In this document: positions 1-6,413 of the stretch, in pieces
How positions within the stretch are numbered: position 1 is the first letter of the stretch
Layout of the letters: each line of letters begins with the position of its first letter
NCBI GenBank assembly: GCA_902793515.1
Contig: CADBDO010000016.1
Coordinates: forward strand, 1-13,673
Source of the DNA: an uncultured Erysipelotrichaceae bacterium
GTDB taxonomy: Bacteria; Bacillota_I; Bacilli_A; RFN20; CAG-826
DNA: 13,673 bases
Direction of reading: 5' to 3'
Translations under genes and position numbers: made by a program
Notes under the pieces: generated by a model
Databases searched by the model: none
What the model saw: only the letters and a program-made list of their open reading frames with translations
Told to the model about the DNA's origin: nothing

Positions 1-1
1 A

Positions 2-379
2 GATAAGATCGGCAATTTCTATACATCGGTCTACAACCAAATCGCCAACTACATCGTCGATTACCAAGAGTCGCGAAAGGAAAGCGTGACGTTGCCGCTA
101 CTTATCAACGATATCTCAAACGCAAACGATGAAGACGCTGATACGCTAATCAGCCGTCTGACCGAAATATCATCCGAGCGTTATTACCCGCCTTACACAG
201 ACCAAGGGATGCAAGAGGTAATAAGCGTCATCAAAGACGAGAAAGACAAGATATTCGATCGCGAGCAAACCGCCAAAGCCATCGCAAGAAAAGATGCCGA
301 CCCTCACCAGATCGGCGAAGCCCTCAAGGACTTTGCGGCAAGACAAAGAGAACGTCTCAAACGCAATAAAAAAGATTAA
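2..379 (+). CDS. dnaG: DNA primase DnaG, C-terminal end (5' truncated by window)
   Basis: The reading frame is open from the first base of the window to a TAA at 377-379, giving about 125 residues that begin D-K-I-G-N-F-Y. A GTG at 86 lies inside the frame and is not a real start. The visible part is helical and charged, as expected for the C-terminal helicase-interaction domain of bacterial primase. The catalytic zinc-finger and TOPRIM parts would lie upstream, outside the window. No catalytic motif is visible, so the call rests on the general character of this tail and on position: dnaG directly precedes the primary sigma factor gene in most Firmicutes. In that family the protein makes RNA primers at the replication fork and binds the replicative helicase through this tail. 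The next gene starts 20 bases downstream with no terminator between, so the two are probably co-transcribed. Confidence 0.75.
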   Translation, partial: DKIGNFYTSVYNQIANYIVDYQESRKESVTLPLLINDISNANDEDADTLISRLTEISSERYYPPYTDQGMQEVISVIKDEKDKIFDREQTAKAIARKDADPHQIGEALKDFAARQRERLKRNKKD

Positions 380-381
380 AG

Positions 382-389
382 AAAGGAAG
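382..389 (+). promoter_or_regulatory. Ribosome binding site fixing the sigA start
   Basis: AAAGGAAG lies just after the dnaG stop and 9 bases before the ATG at 399. It supports ATG 399 rather than an in-frame ATG at 294, which lies inside dnaG and would add 35 residues of dnaG-overlapping sequence unlike any sigma factor. Confidence 0.7.
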
Positions 390-398
390 CAAAACCCA

Positions 399-1940
399 AT
401 GCCAAAGAAAGAAAAAGAAGAACTTGCCGAAGAAGGCAAGAAAGCCAAGAAGGCTCCTGCTAAGAAGGCAGCCAAAAAGAAAGCCGAGGATGATGCTTTC
501 GAATCTTTTGACGCCGGATTTAACGACGTCGATATCGATGATTCCGAGGATTCTGGTCTTGAGAAGGCCTTAGAAGCCATCAAGAAACAGTTCATGAAAA
601 AGGCCAAGTCCAGTGGCTCAATCAATCAAGAAGAGCTCATGGACGTCGCCGCCAAACATGATATCAGCGAGAACGATTTAGAAACCCTCATCGCTTTCTT
701 CAGTGAGAACAACATCAAAGTCATCACCGACGAAGAAGAGGCCGAGGACGAGGACATCGATCCATCGATGCTCGACCTTGAAAAGGCCAACCGCGAAGCC
801 GAGGAGGAAATCGATGACGTCGATATCGATGAAACCGACCAGGAAATCGCCAACATCGATGACAGCACCATTGATGAGTTCGCCAGAGTCCAATCCGGCG
901 ATGTCAAAGTCAATGACTCCGTCAAGATGTACCTCAAGGAGATTGGCAAGGTCCGCTTGCTTACCGCCAAAGAGGAAACCGAGCTCGCCGAAACCATCAA
1001 ACGCGGCGAAGCTGCCAAAGAACAATACGACAAGAGAATTGCCCACAAGGACGAAGAATTAGCCGCTCTTAAAGCCAAATGCGAAGCCGAAGGACTCGAC
1101 TATGCCGCCGAATCCCGCAAGCTCGAGGCTGACTTAAGAGGTCTTTACTACGAAGGCGAGGAAGGCGTTAACGCCAAGAACCGTTTAATCACCGCCAACC
1201 TCCGTCTTGTCATCGCTATCGCCAAACACTACGTTGGCCGTGGAATGCACTTCCTTGATTTGATCCAGGAAGGCAACATGGGCCTTATTAAAGCCGTTGA
1301 AAAGTTCGACTACACCAAAGGTTTCAAGTTCTCAACCTACGCCACTTGGTGGATCCGTCAGGCCATTACCCGTGCCATCGCTGACCAAGCCAGAACCATC
1401 CGTATCCCAGTTCACATGGTTGAAACCATCAACAAGATGACCAGGGTTCAGCGTCAGCTTGTCCAAGAGCTTGGCAGAGACCCAACACCAGAGGAAATCA
1501 GCAAGAAGATGGAAGGCGCTCTCACTCCAGAGAGAATCCGTGAGATTCAGCGCATCGCTCTTGAACCAGTTTCCCTTGAAACCCCAATCGGTGAGGAAGA
1601 CGATTCCCACCTTGGCGATTTCATCGAAGATAAAGAAGTCCAATCCCCAGAGGAATTCACCACAAAGTCCCTCTTAAAGGATGAACTTTACGAAATCATG
1701 CACGATTTAACCGATCGTGAGGAAAGAGTCCTTAGACTCCGCTACGGCCTTGATGACAACCGTCCAAGGACCCTTGAGGAAGTCGGTAAGGAATTCGGCG
1801 TTACCCGTGAGCGTATCCGTCAGATCGAAGCCAAAGCCATCAGAAAGCTCCGCCATCCAACGAGAGCCAAGAGACTTGGTGACTATCAGGACGCTTATTA
1901 CCCAGAAGGACCAGATACCCACTCCAAGGGCAATAAATAA
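399..1940 (+). CDS. sigA: Primary (housekeeping) sigma factor SigA/RpoD
   Basis: A 513-residue sigma-70 factor that directs RNA polymerase to -10/-35 promoters. Residues 1-30 are Lys/Ala-rich. Residues 54-110 resemble region 1.1, and 111-160 form a strongly acidic linker. Region 1.2 is near 173-205. Region 2 (about 260-331) carries N-L-R-L-V-I-A-I-A-K, D-L-I-Q-E-G-N-M-G-L and F-S-T-Y-A-T-W-W-I-R-Q-A-I. Region 3 is about 340-415, with the S-L-E-T-P-I-G-E-E-D-D finger. Region 4 is about 425-495, with the helix-turn-helix E-E-V-G-K-E-F-G-V-T-R-E-R-I-R-Q-I-E. Two features are odd: an extra helical stretch of about 50 residues (205-256) between regions 1.2 and 2, and a tail of about 20 residues after the usual K-R-L end. 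At 513 residues it is well over the roughly 370 of B. subtilis SigA. It follows dnaG and precedes trmK by 21 bases, so an operon is likely. The identity is secure. Confidence 0.97.
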   Translation: MPKKEKEELAEEGKKAKKAPAKKAAKKKAEDDAFESFDAGFNDVDIDDSEDSGLEKALEAIKKQFMKKAKSSGSINQEELMDVAAKHDISENDLETLIAFFSENNIKVITDEEEAEDEDIDPSMLDLEKANREAEEEIDDVDIDETDQEIANIDDSTIDEFARVQSGDVKVNDSVKMYLKEIGKVRLLTAKEETELAETIKRGEAAKEQYDKRIAHKDEELAALKAKCEAEGLDYAAESRKLEADLRGLYYEGEEGVNAKNRLITANLRLVIAIAKHYVGRGMHFLDLIQEGNMGLIKAVEKFDYTKGFKFSTYATWWIRQAITRAIADQARTIRIPVHMVETINKMTRVQRQLVQELGRDPTPEEISKKMEGALTPERIREIQRIALEPVSLETPIGEEDDSHLGDFIEDKEVQSPEEFTTKSLLKDELYEIMHDLTDREERVLRLRYGLDDNRPRTLEEVGKEFGVTRERIRQIEAKAIRKLRHPTRAKRLGDYQDAYYPEGPDTHSKGNK

Positions 1941-1961
1941 CCGTTTATCGACAATAATACG

Positions 1962-2642
1962 ATGAAAAAGCTTTCTAACAGGTTGCTAAAACTTGCGGAA
2001 TACGTTGTTCCAGGTTCTTTCGTCGCAGATATCGGAAGCGACCATTGTCTGCTTCCGATTTTCTTATGCCAGGAAGGCTTGGTAACCGGAGCTTTTGCAG
2101 TCGATAACAAAAAAGGTCCTTACGGGCGAATGGTGGAAGCGATTGGAGAAGCAGGGCTAGAAGATAAGATCTCTCATTCGTTGAGCGATGGCATCGAAAA
2201 GCTTGACCCTCGCTGCGACACTGTAGTATTGGCTGGAATGGGCGGACGTCTTATTTCAGAAATTTTGACTAGTCATAAAGAAAGATTAGATCATGTTAAA
2301 TATATCCTGGTTGACGCTCATACAGATCTCGAATTCGTTTATGAGGCGTTAGCTCCACTAGGCTATGAGATTGAGATGAGCACATTCCTCATCGATAAAG
2401 GTAAGCCATATGACATAATGCGGTGGAAGAAGGCTGAGACAAAACTGTCTTACACTGAGTTAGAGAAAAAGTATGGTTACTTCAACATAAGACATCCAAA
2501 CGAAGCTTGGAGGGAGTATTACGCGAGACAGATAGAGGTCAGCGAGAACATCAAAAAGGCGCTTCCTAAAGATTCAGACAAAATCAAGGAATTAGACGCC
2601 CAAATCCAAGAGATAAAAAACATATTAAAAATAGGCGAGTGA
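1962..2642 (+). CDS. trmK: tRNA (adenine(22)-N1)-methyltransferase TrmK
   Basis: A 226-residue SAM-dependent methyltransferase of the TrmK/YqfN family, which methylates N1 of A22 in the D-loop region of certain tRNAs. The SAM-binding motif D-I-G-S-D-H is at 23-28, S-D-G at 75-77 and A-G-M-G-G at 91-95. The C-terminal 30 or so residues are a Lys/Glu-rich coiled coil, which is usual for the family. The strand that I recall ending in Leu-Gln-Pro-Asn in Bacillus TrmK reads L-V-D-A-H here (116-120). The ATG is 21 bases after the sigA stop, and no clear Shine-Dalgarno is visible in that gap. Its position directly after sigA matches other Firmicutes. The Nif3-like gene (yqfO) that often follows is absent. 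The TGA stop lies inside the stem of the downstream terminator. Confidence 0.88.
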   Translation: MKKLSNRLLKLAEYVVPGSFVADIGSDHCLLPIFLCQEGLVTGAFAVDNKKGPYGRMVEAIGEAGLEDKISHSLSDGIEKLDPRCDTVVLAGMGGRLISEILTSHKERLDHVKYILVDAHTDLEFVYEALAPLGYEIEMSTFLIDKGKPYDIMRWKKAETKLSYTELEKKYGYFNIRHPNEAWREYYARQIEVSENIKKALPKDSDKIKELDAQIQEIKNILKIGE

Positions 2643-2662
2643 TTCTTCATTAGCCTTTTTTT
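2633..2662 (+). terminator. Intrinsic terminator of trmK, possibly bidirectional
   Basis: AGGC (2633-2636) pairs with GCCT (2653-2656). After one G/A mismatch, AGTGA (2638-2642) pairs with TCATT (2647-2651), with one G-T wobble and a TTCT loop. A T-run to 2662 follows. The stem includes the trmK TGA stop. On the minus strand the same stem is followed by ATTTTTA, so it may also stop transcripts from ispH. Confidence 0.8.
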
Positions 2663-2788
2663 ATGCTTCATTACAATTAACTAAATAGTATAGTGTTTGT
2701 GATTTATGAAAGAATTTTCAAACTACTAATGCTTAACTAATTTAAAACTAATGACTATCTAACGCTTTACTCAGGATTTCTTCCGAAA

Positions 2789-3661
2789 TTAGAGCTTTTC
2801 GAGATAGTCTTTAACTTCTTCAAATTCCCTTAATCCGGTAGACGCTCCGCTAATCAAAGCGGCGTGTTTGAATGGTTTAACCAATGCCGTTTTAAGATCC
2901 TCGACATCAAGACATCTTAGGACAACTGCCTTAGGATACTTGGCTGTTGCGAGTTCAAGAAGCTTCATGGTGTTGTTGCTCGTCTTCGAACCCATGACAA
3001 CATAGAGATCGATGTCTTCTGGGGCGGTGCAAATGGCGCTTTGTCTTTTATCTGTGGCGTCGCAAACCCTGGCAGCAACATCAATCTCAGGGAAATGGTC
3101 TTTAAGTAAGGAAACAGAGTCTTTCATTTCCTCGGTTCCCATAGTCGTTTGAGAAACCAAAAGTGGATTTTTGGCGCTTACTTGACTGAAATCGAAGGAT
3201 TTTTTTGGTTCGAATAAGAAAACTTTCGACGGATCAATCTTAAGAGTGCCTTCTGTTTCTGCGTGGCCGGCTTGTCCGATAAAGATTACTTCGCCGCCTT
3301 GCGTAATCCTTCTCTTAATAAGGGTGGAATTCGCTTTTACGAAAGGACATGTCGCGTCATAGCAAACCAATCCTTTAGAGGCAGCTTTCTCATCGAGATG
3401 AGGGTCGTGGCCATGCGCCGAAAACACGAAGATATCGCCCTTATTCAACGTATCAATCCATTCCGAAAGACTCTTTTTGCGTTCATCCAAAATGATGAAG
3501 CCGTCTTTCACTAAGTCTCCAATTACTCTTTCGTTATGAACAAGATTCCCAAGGATGTAGATCGGTTGGGCTGGATGTTCTTTTTTTGCTTTATAAGCGT
3601 GATCAAGAGCTTTTTGAACTCCTGCGCAGAAGCCGTGAGGATTTATGACTGTGACCTTCAT
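2789..3661 (-). CDS. ispH: 4-hydroxy-3-methylbut-2-enyl diphosphate reductase IspH (LytB)
   Basis: A 290-residue iron-sulfur enzyme for the last MEP-pathway step, reducing HMBPP to IPP and DMAPP. The three expected cluster cysteines are present: C12 (N-P-H-G-F-C-A-G), C105 (D-A-T-C-P-F-V-K) and C200 (V-C-D-A-T). Substrate-site residues are also in place: H42, H83 (S-A-H-G), H133 with E135 (G-H-A-E), the S-Q-T-T-M motif at 170-174, and S-N-N-T near 228-231. The start at 3661 (M-K-V-T-V-I) puts the first cysteine at position 12, as in E. coli. An in-frame GTG five codons upstream (3676) is possible, but neither start has a clear Shine-Dalgarno. The gene is divergent from cshB, and its likely -10 box overlaps that of cshB. 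It pairs functionally with ispG, two genes away. Confidence 0.96.
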   Translation of the reverse strand: MKVTVINPHGFCAGVQKALDHAYKAKKEHPAQPIYILGNLVHNERVIGDLVKDGFIILDERKKSLSEWIDTLNKGDIFVFSAHGHDPHLDEKAASKGLVCYDATCPFVKANSTLIKRRITQGGEVIFIGQAGHAETEGTLKIDPSKVFLFEPKKSFDFSQVSAKNPLLVSQTTMGTEEMKDSVSLLKDHFPEIDVAARVCDATDKRQSAICTAPEDIDLYVVMGSKTSNNTMKLLELATAKYPKAVVLRCLDVEDLKTALVKPFKHAALISGASTGLREFEEVKDYLEKL

Positions 3662-3708
3662 GGCTTTAATTATCACTCGTTGATGATGCGAATAAAAGGA
3701 ACTTCCTC

Positions 3709-3715
3709 TATAATA
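3709..3715. promoter_or_regulatory. Overlapping divergent -10 boxes of cshB (+) and ispH (-)
   Basis: On the plus strand TATAAT (3709-3714) lies 9 bases before the cshB ATG (3724). On the minus strand the same bases read TATTAT (3715-3710), giving an ispH leader of roughly 40 bases. No convincing -35 hexamer at standard spacing is visible for either. The two polymerases could not both bind here at once. Confidence 0.55.
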
Positions 3716-3723
3716 AACTCATT

Positions 3724-5085
3724 ATGAGTTTCAAATCGTTTAACCTCTCACAACAATTAACAAATGCGTTAGCCAAACTAGGCTATATAGATCCATCCCC
3801 AGTTCAGAAGGCCATTATCCCAAAGGCTCTCCGCGGAATTTCTTTGCTCGCCCAGAGCGAAACCGGCAGTGGAAAGACCCACGCTTTCCTTATCCCTCTT
3901 CTCGAAAAGATCGACATGAACCTCAATAGGCCACAAGCCATCGTTATTTCTCCAACCAGAGAATTGGCTAGGCAGACCTATGAGTTTGCTTTCGAGTTCA
4001 CTCGTTTCTTCCCAAAATTCAAAGTCCGTCTATATTCTTCCGAAAGCGATGTTAGCGACAATGTCGAAGGAAAAAGCGTTCCTCCTCAGCTTATTATCGG
4101 AACCCCAGGAAGACTTAAAGACCTCCTTATCACCAAACACATCTTCTTCTTAGGCAACATCAAACGTGTTGTCCTTGATGAAGCTGACATGCTTTTGGAC
4201 ATGGGATTCTTCGGCGATATCGAAGATATCTTCGCTAACTTAGAAGAGCCACAGACGATGGTTTTCTCTGCAACTTTGAAACAGAACCTCAAGGACGAGC
4301 TTCTTAAATTTGTGAGAAGCGACTTCCAGTTTGAGAACGACAATGTTCAGACCGCATCGACCGTTAAACACCATCTCATCGATATCAAACACATCGGTGA
4401 AAGCGCTGCTTTGCTTACTTTCTTAAAAATCAGAAAGCCATATTTGGCGATTATCTTCGCTTCAACCGTAGACAAGGTCAACCAAATCAACAAGTCTTTG
4501 AAAGAGAACGGTTTTGAAACCATTTATTTCACCGGCTCATTGGATGATCGTTCTAGGAAGAAAGCTCTCCGTCAGATCAAGAGCAACAAGTACAGCATCA
4601 TTGTCGCTAGCGACATCCTTTCCCGCGGCTTAGATATTCCTGATGTCAGTGACGTCATCTCCGTCGATCTTCCAAACGATTTAGAATTCTACCATCACCG
4701 CGCAGGACGTACAGGAAGATTCGGAAAGTCCGGTGATTCCTGGGTTTTCTTCAATGCCGACACCACCAGCGGACCAATCGCTCTTCAGAAAGAAGGCGTT
4801 AAGTTCGATTACTTCTCTTTAAAAGGGAACGAGCTTAAGACCGAAACCCTTGGCCCAAGCGAAAAACGCAAGATGACCAAGAAGAAAGAGCTTCCTGAAG
4901 CCGAGATGAAAGACATCAAGATCGCTAAGGCTTTATCAAGAACCAAAGGCGTTGAGCCTGGCTATAAGAAGAAAAAGAAAGAGGCCATCGACAAGGTTAA
5001 GCGCAAATACCGTCGAATGGCCATTAGAAACAGCGTTCGTAAACAGCTAGATATTTCTTTTAGAAATAACGATGATGAGGATTAA
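3724..5085 (+). CDS. cshB: DEAD-box ATP-dependent RNA helicase, CshB-like
   Basis: A 453-residue two-domain RNA helicase with the full motif series: Q-motif region around F6 and Q28; motif I A-Q-S-E-T-G-S-G-K-T (43-52); Ia P-T-R-E-L-A-R-Q (77-84); Ib T-P-G-R (127-130); II D-E-A-D (152-155); III S-A-T (182-184); IV I-I-F-A-S-T (243-248); V near 295-308 with S-R-G-L-D; VI H-R-A-G-R-T-G-R (325-332). A very basic tail follows (about 380-445), including E-P-G-Y-K-K-K-K-K, which resembles the V-K-P-G-Y-K-K-K tail I recall for B. subtilis CshB/YqfR. Such helicases unwind short RNA duplexes in RNA decay, ribosome assembly and cold adaptation. Location near ispH and ispG also points to CshB rather than CshA. 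No Shine-Dalgarno is present and the -10 box is only 9 bases upstream, so the mRNA may be leaderless. The stop codon overlaps that of convergent ispG. Confidence 0.92.
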   Translation: MSFKSFNLSQQLTNALAKLGYIDPSPVQKAIIPKALRGISLLAQSETGSGKTHAFLIPLLEKIDMNLNRPQAIVISPTRELARQTYEFAFEFTRFFPKFKVRLYSSESDVSDNVEGKSVPPQLIIGTPGRLKDLLITKHIFFLGNIKRVVLDEADMLLDMGFFGDIEDIFANLEEPQTMVFSATLKQNLKDELLKFVRSDFQFENDNVQTASTVKHHLIDIKHIGESAALLTFLKIRKPYLAIIFASTVDKVNQINKSLKENGFETIYFTGSLDDRSRKKALRQIKSNKYSIIVASDILSRGLDIPDVSDVISVDLPNDLEFYHHRAGRTGRFGKSGDSWVFFNADTTSGPIALQKEGVKFDYFSLKGNELKTETLGPSEKRKMTKKKELPEAEMKDIKIAKALSRTKGVEPGYKKKKKEAIDKVKRKYRRMAIRNSVRKQLDISFRNNDDED

Positions 5086-6128
5086 CGATTAATTTCCTCG
5101 ATGAGGGCGTCATAAGCGTCCTCATCTTTTACTTCCCGGACAGTCTCGCCTTTACGGAAGATAACCCATCGGCCTCTTCCTCCGGCAATACCGATGTCAG
5201 CGTGTCTTGCCTCGCCTGGGCCGTTAACGATGCAGCCCATGACGGCAACAGTTTTATAGATTCGATTATCTTCGAGGTATTTCATGACCTTTTTGGCGAG
5301 CGGGATGAGATCGACTGCGGTTCTACCACAGGTAGGGCAGCTGATGAAAGTCGGCCAATCCTTCTTTAAACCAAGGTCGTGGAGAAGGCGGGAGGCCGCT
5401 AAGACCTCTTCCTCAGGATCTTCACTAAGGGAAATGCGGATTGTGTCTCCGATTCCGTCTAAAAGCAGTGGAGATAAGCCAGCCGCGGAACGGATTAAGG
5501 AAACGTCTTTCGGACCGGCTTCGGTAATTCCCAGATGTAGTGGATATGGGAAAAATTCTGAAGCGAGCTTGTAAGCTTCAATTGTCTCGTGGACGTCGCT
5601 TCCTTTAAGGGAGATGACAATATCTTTGAATCCGTATTTTTCAAGCATGGCAACGTGTTTTTTTGCACTCTCAAATAGCCATTGGCCTTTGATTTTCTCC
5701 TTGCCGAAATAAATGGATTTATCAAGCGATCCGCCGTTGACTCCGACACGGATAGCAGCGTGTTTTTCTTTTGCTTTGTTGACGACTTCCTGAACGCGCT
5801 CTTCGCTTCCGATGTTGCCTGGATTGATTCTGATGGCGTCGACTCCGGCGTCCAAAGCTGCTAAAGCGAGGCGGTAATCGATATGTATATCGGCAACCAA
5901 AGGAATGGAAACTCTCTTTTTGATCTCTCTAAACGCTTCGGCATCCTCAAAATCGAGAACGGAGCAACGCATTAGCTCCGCGCCAAGCGCGGCGCATCTA
6001 TTAATCTGGGCCGAGACTTCATCGACCTTTGATGTCTTTATGGAGCACATCGACTGAATAACGACATGGTCGCTGCCACCTATCGTTAATTCGCCAATTT
6101 TGATTTTTCTCGTCTCGTTCCTTTTCAT
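5082..6128 (-). CDS. ispG: 4-hydroxy-3-methylbut-2-en-1-yl diphosphate synthase IspG (GcpE)
   Basis: A 348-residue enzyme for the penultimate MEP step, converting MEcPP to HMBPP with a 4Fe-4S cluster. The N-terminal TIM barrel shows V-V-I-Q-S-M, P-L-V-A-D-I-H and I-R-I-N-P-G-N-I-G. The C-terminal domain carries the cluster ligands C264 and C267 (C-P-T-C-G-R-T), C299 (M-G-C-I-V-N-G-P-G-E) and E306. Length and motifs match the bacterial family with nothing missing. The ATG at 6128 follows a weak TACAAT -10 candidate (minus strand, 6166-6161) and no Shine-Dalgarno; a second AT-rich box, TAAAAT, lies 9 bases before the ATG. The start codon is inside a perfect 14-bp palindrome (6123-6136). The stop overlaps the cshB stop by 4 bases, tail to tail, with no room for a terminator between them. 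Confidence 0.97.
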   Translation of the reverse strand: MKRNETRKIKIGELTIGGSDHVVIQSMCSIKTSKVDEVSAQINRCAALGAELMRCSVLDFEDAEAFREIKKRVSIPLVADIHIDYRLALAALDAGVDAIRINPGNIGSEERVQEVVNKAKEKHAAIRVGVNGGSLDKSIYFGKEKIKGQWLFESAKKHVAMLEKYGFKDIVISLKGSDVHETIEAYKLASEFFPYPLHLGITEAGPKDVSLIRSAAGLSPLLLDGIGDTIRISLSEDPEEEVLAASRLLHDLGLKKDWPTFISCPTCGRTAVDLIPLAKKVMKYLEDNRIYKTVAVMGCIVNGPGEARHADIGIAGGRGRWVIFRKGETVREVKDEDAYDALIEEINR

Positions 6129-6136
6129 ATATGAAA
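6123..6136. repeat. 14-bp perfect palindrome over the ispG start codon
   Basis: TTTCATATATGAAA reads the same on both strands and contains the ispG ATG (minus strand, 6128-6126). A similar TTTCAT-NN-ATGAAA block spans the start of the membrane protein gene at 8259. It could be an operator or simply AT-rich coincidence. Confidence 0.5.
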
Positions 6137-6184
6137 CATTTTAAACATTTTTGTGGTTTTATTGTAGATAAATTGGCTGGTCTA

Positions 6185-6193
6185 TGCTATTCT
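6185..6193 (+). promoter_or_regulatory. Extended -10 promoter of rpmG
   Basis: TGCTATTCT fits the TGn-TATAAT extended -10 form with one mismatch in the hexamer. Transcription would start near 6200, leaving a leader of about 27 bases that contains the strong GTGAGGGG Shine-Dalgarno (6211-6218). No good -35 box is visible. Confidence 0.45.
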
Positions 6194-6226
6194 TAGCACC
6201 GCACGAGAAAGTGAGGGGAACAATTT

Positions 6227-6388
6227 ATGGCCATCAGCAAACGTGATCAAGTGATTCTTGCCTGCACCGAATGCGGCGAGCACAACTATATTACCGACCG
6301 CAATAAGAAGCTTCATCCTAACAAGATGGAAAAAATGAAGTTTTGCAGACGCTGCAATAAAATGACACTCCATAAGGAATGCAAATAA
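6227..6388 (+). CDS. rpmG: 50S ribosomal protein L33 (zinc-binding form)
   Basis: A 53-residue basic protein beginning M-A-I-S-K-R-D-Q-V-I-L-A-C-T-E-C-G. It has the L33 signature: C-T-E-C-G (C13, C16), N-Y-I-T-D-R-N-K-K, then F-C-R-R-C-N-K (C40, C43) and T-L-H-K-E. Both Cys-x-x-Cys pairs are present, so this is the zinc-binding C+ form rather than the zinc-free paralogue found in many Firmicutes. It is part of the large ribosomal subunit near the E site. The ATG has a strong Shine-Dalgarno (GTGAGGGG) 8 bases upstream. secE and nusG, which often follow rpmG, are not here. A near-perfect terminator begins at the last base of the coding frame, so the gene looks mainly monocistronic. Confidence 0.95.
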   Translation: MAISKRDQVILACTECGEHNYITDRNKKLHPNKMEKMKFCRRCNKMTLHKECK

Positions 6389-6413
6389 ATAAGGCGATTG
6401 CCTTATTTTTTTT
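6387..6413 (+). terminator. Intrinsic terminator of rpmG, abutting the next start codon
   Basis: AAATAAGGC (6387-6395) pairs perfectly with GCCTTATTT (6400-6408) around a GATT loop, and the T-run continues to 6413. The stem starts within the rpmG TAA. The ATG of the downstream hydrolase begins at 6414, immediately after the last T. Confidence 0.88.

Noticed and set aside
86..379. GTG at 86 as a separate small gene
   Set aside because: The frame is open upstream to the window edge and reads as the continuous primase tail.
294..398. Upstream in-frame ATG extending sigA by 35 residues
   Set aside because: It lies inside dnaG, lacks a Shine-Dalgarno, and the added sequence is out-of-frame dnaG. 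ATG 399 has AAAGGAAG at proper distance.
170..625. Long minus-strand frames opposite sigA, parE, parC and others
   Set aside because: They are antisense shadows of strongly supported genes. Their predicted products are low-complexity Ser/Phe/Leu/Ala-rich sequences without motifs or ribosome sites.
2640..2642. TGA read as tryptophan (Mycoplasma code)
   Set aside because: All visible tryptophans are TGG. The TGA closes trmK at the family's usual C-terminal coiled coil and sits within the terminator stem.
2663..2788. Possible small gene or regulatory element in the trmK-ispH gap
   Set aside because: The 126 bases are AT-rich, with repeated ACTAAT-like words and stops in all frames. No supported coding or structural signal was found beyond the trmK terminator.
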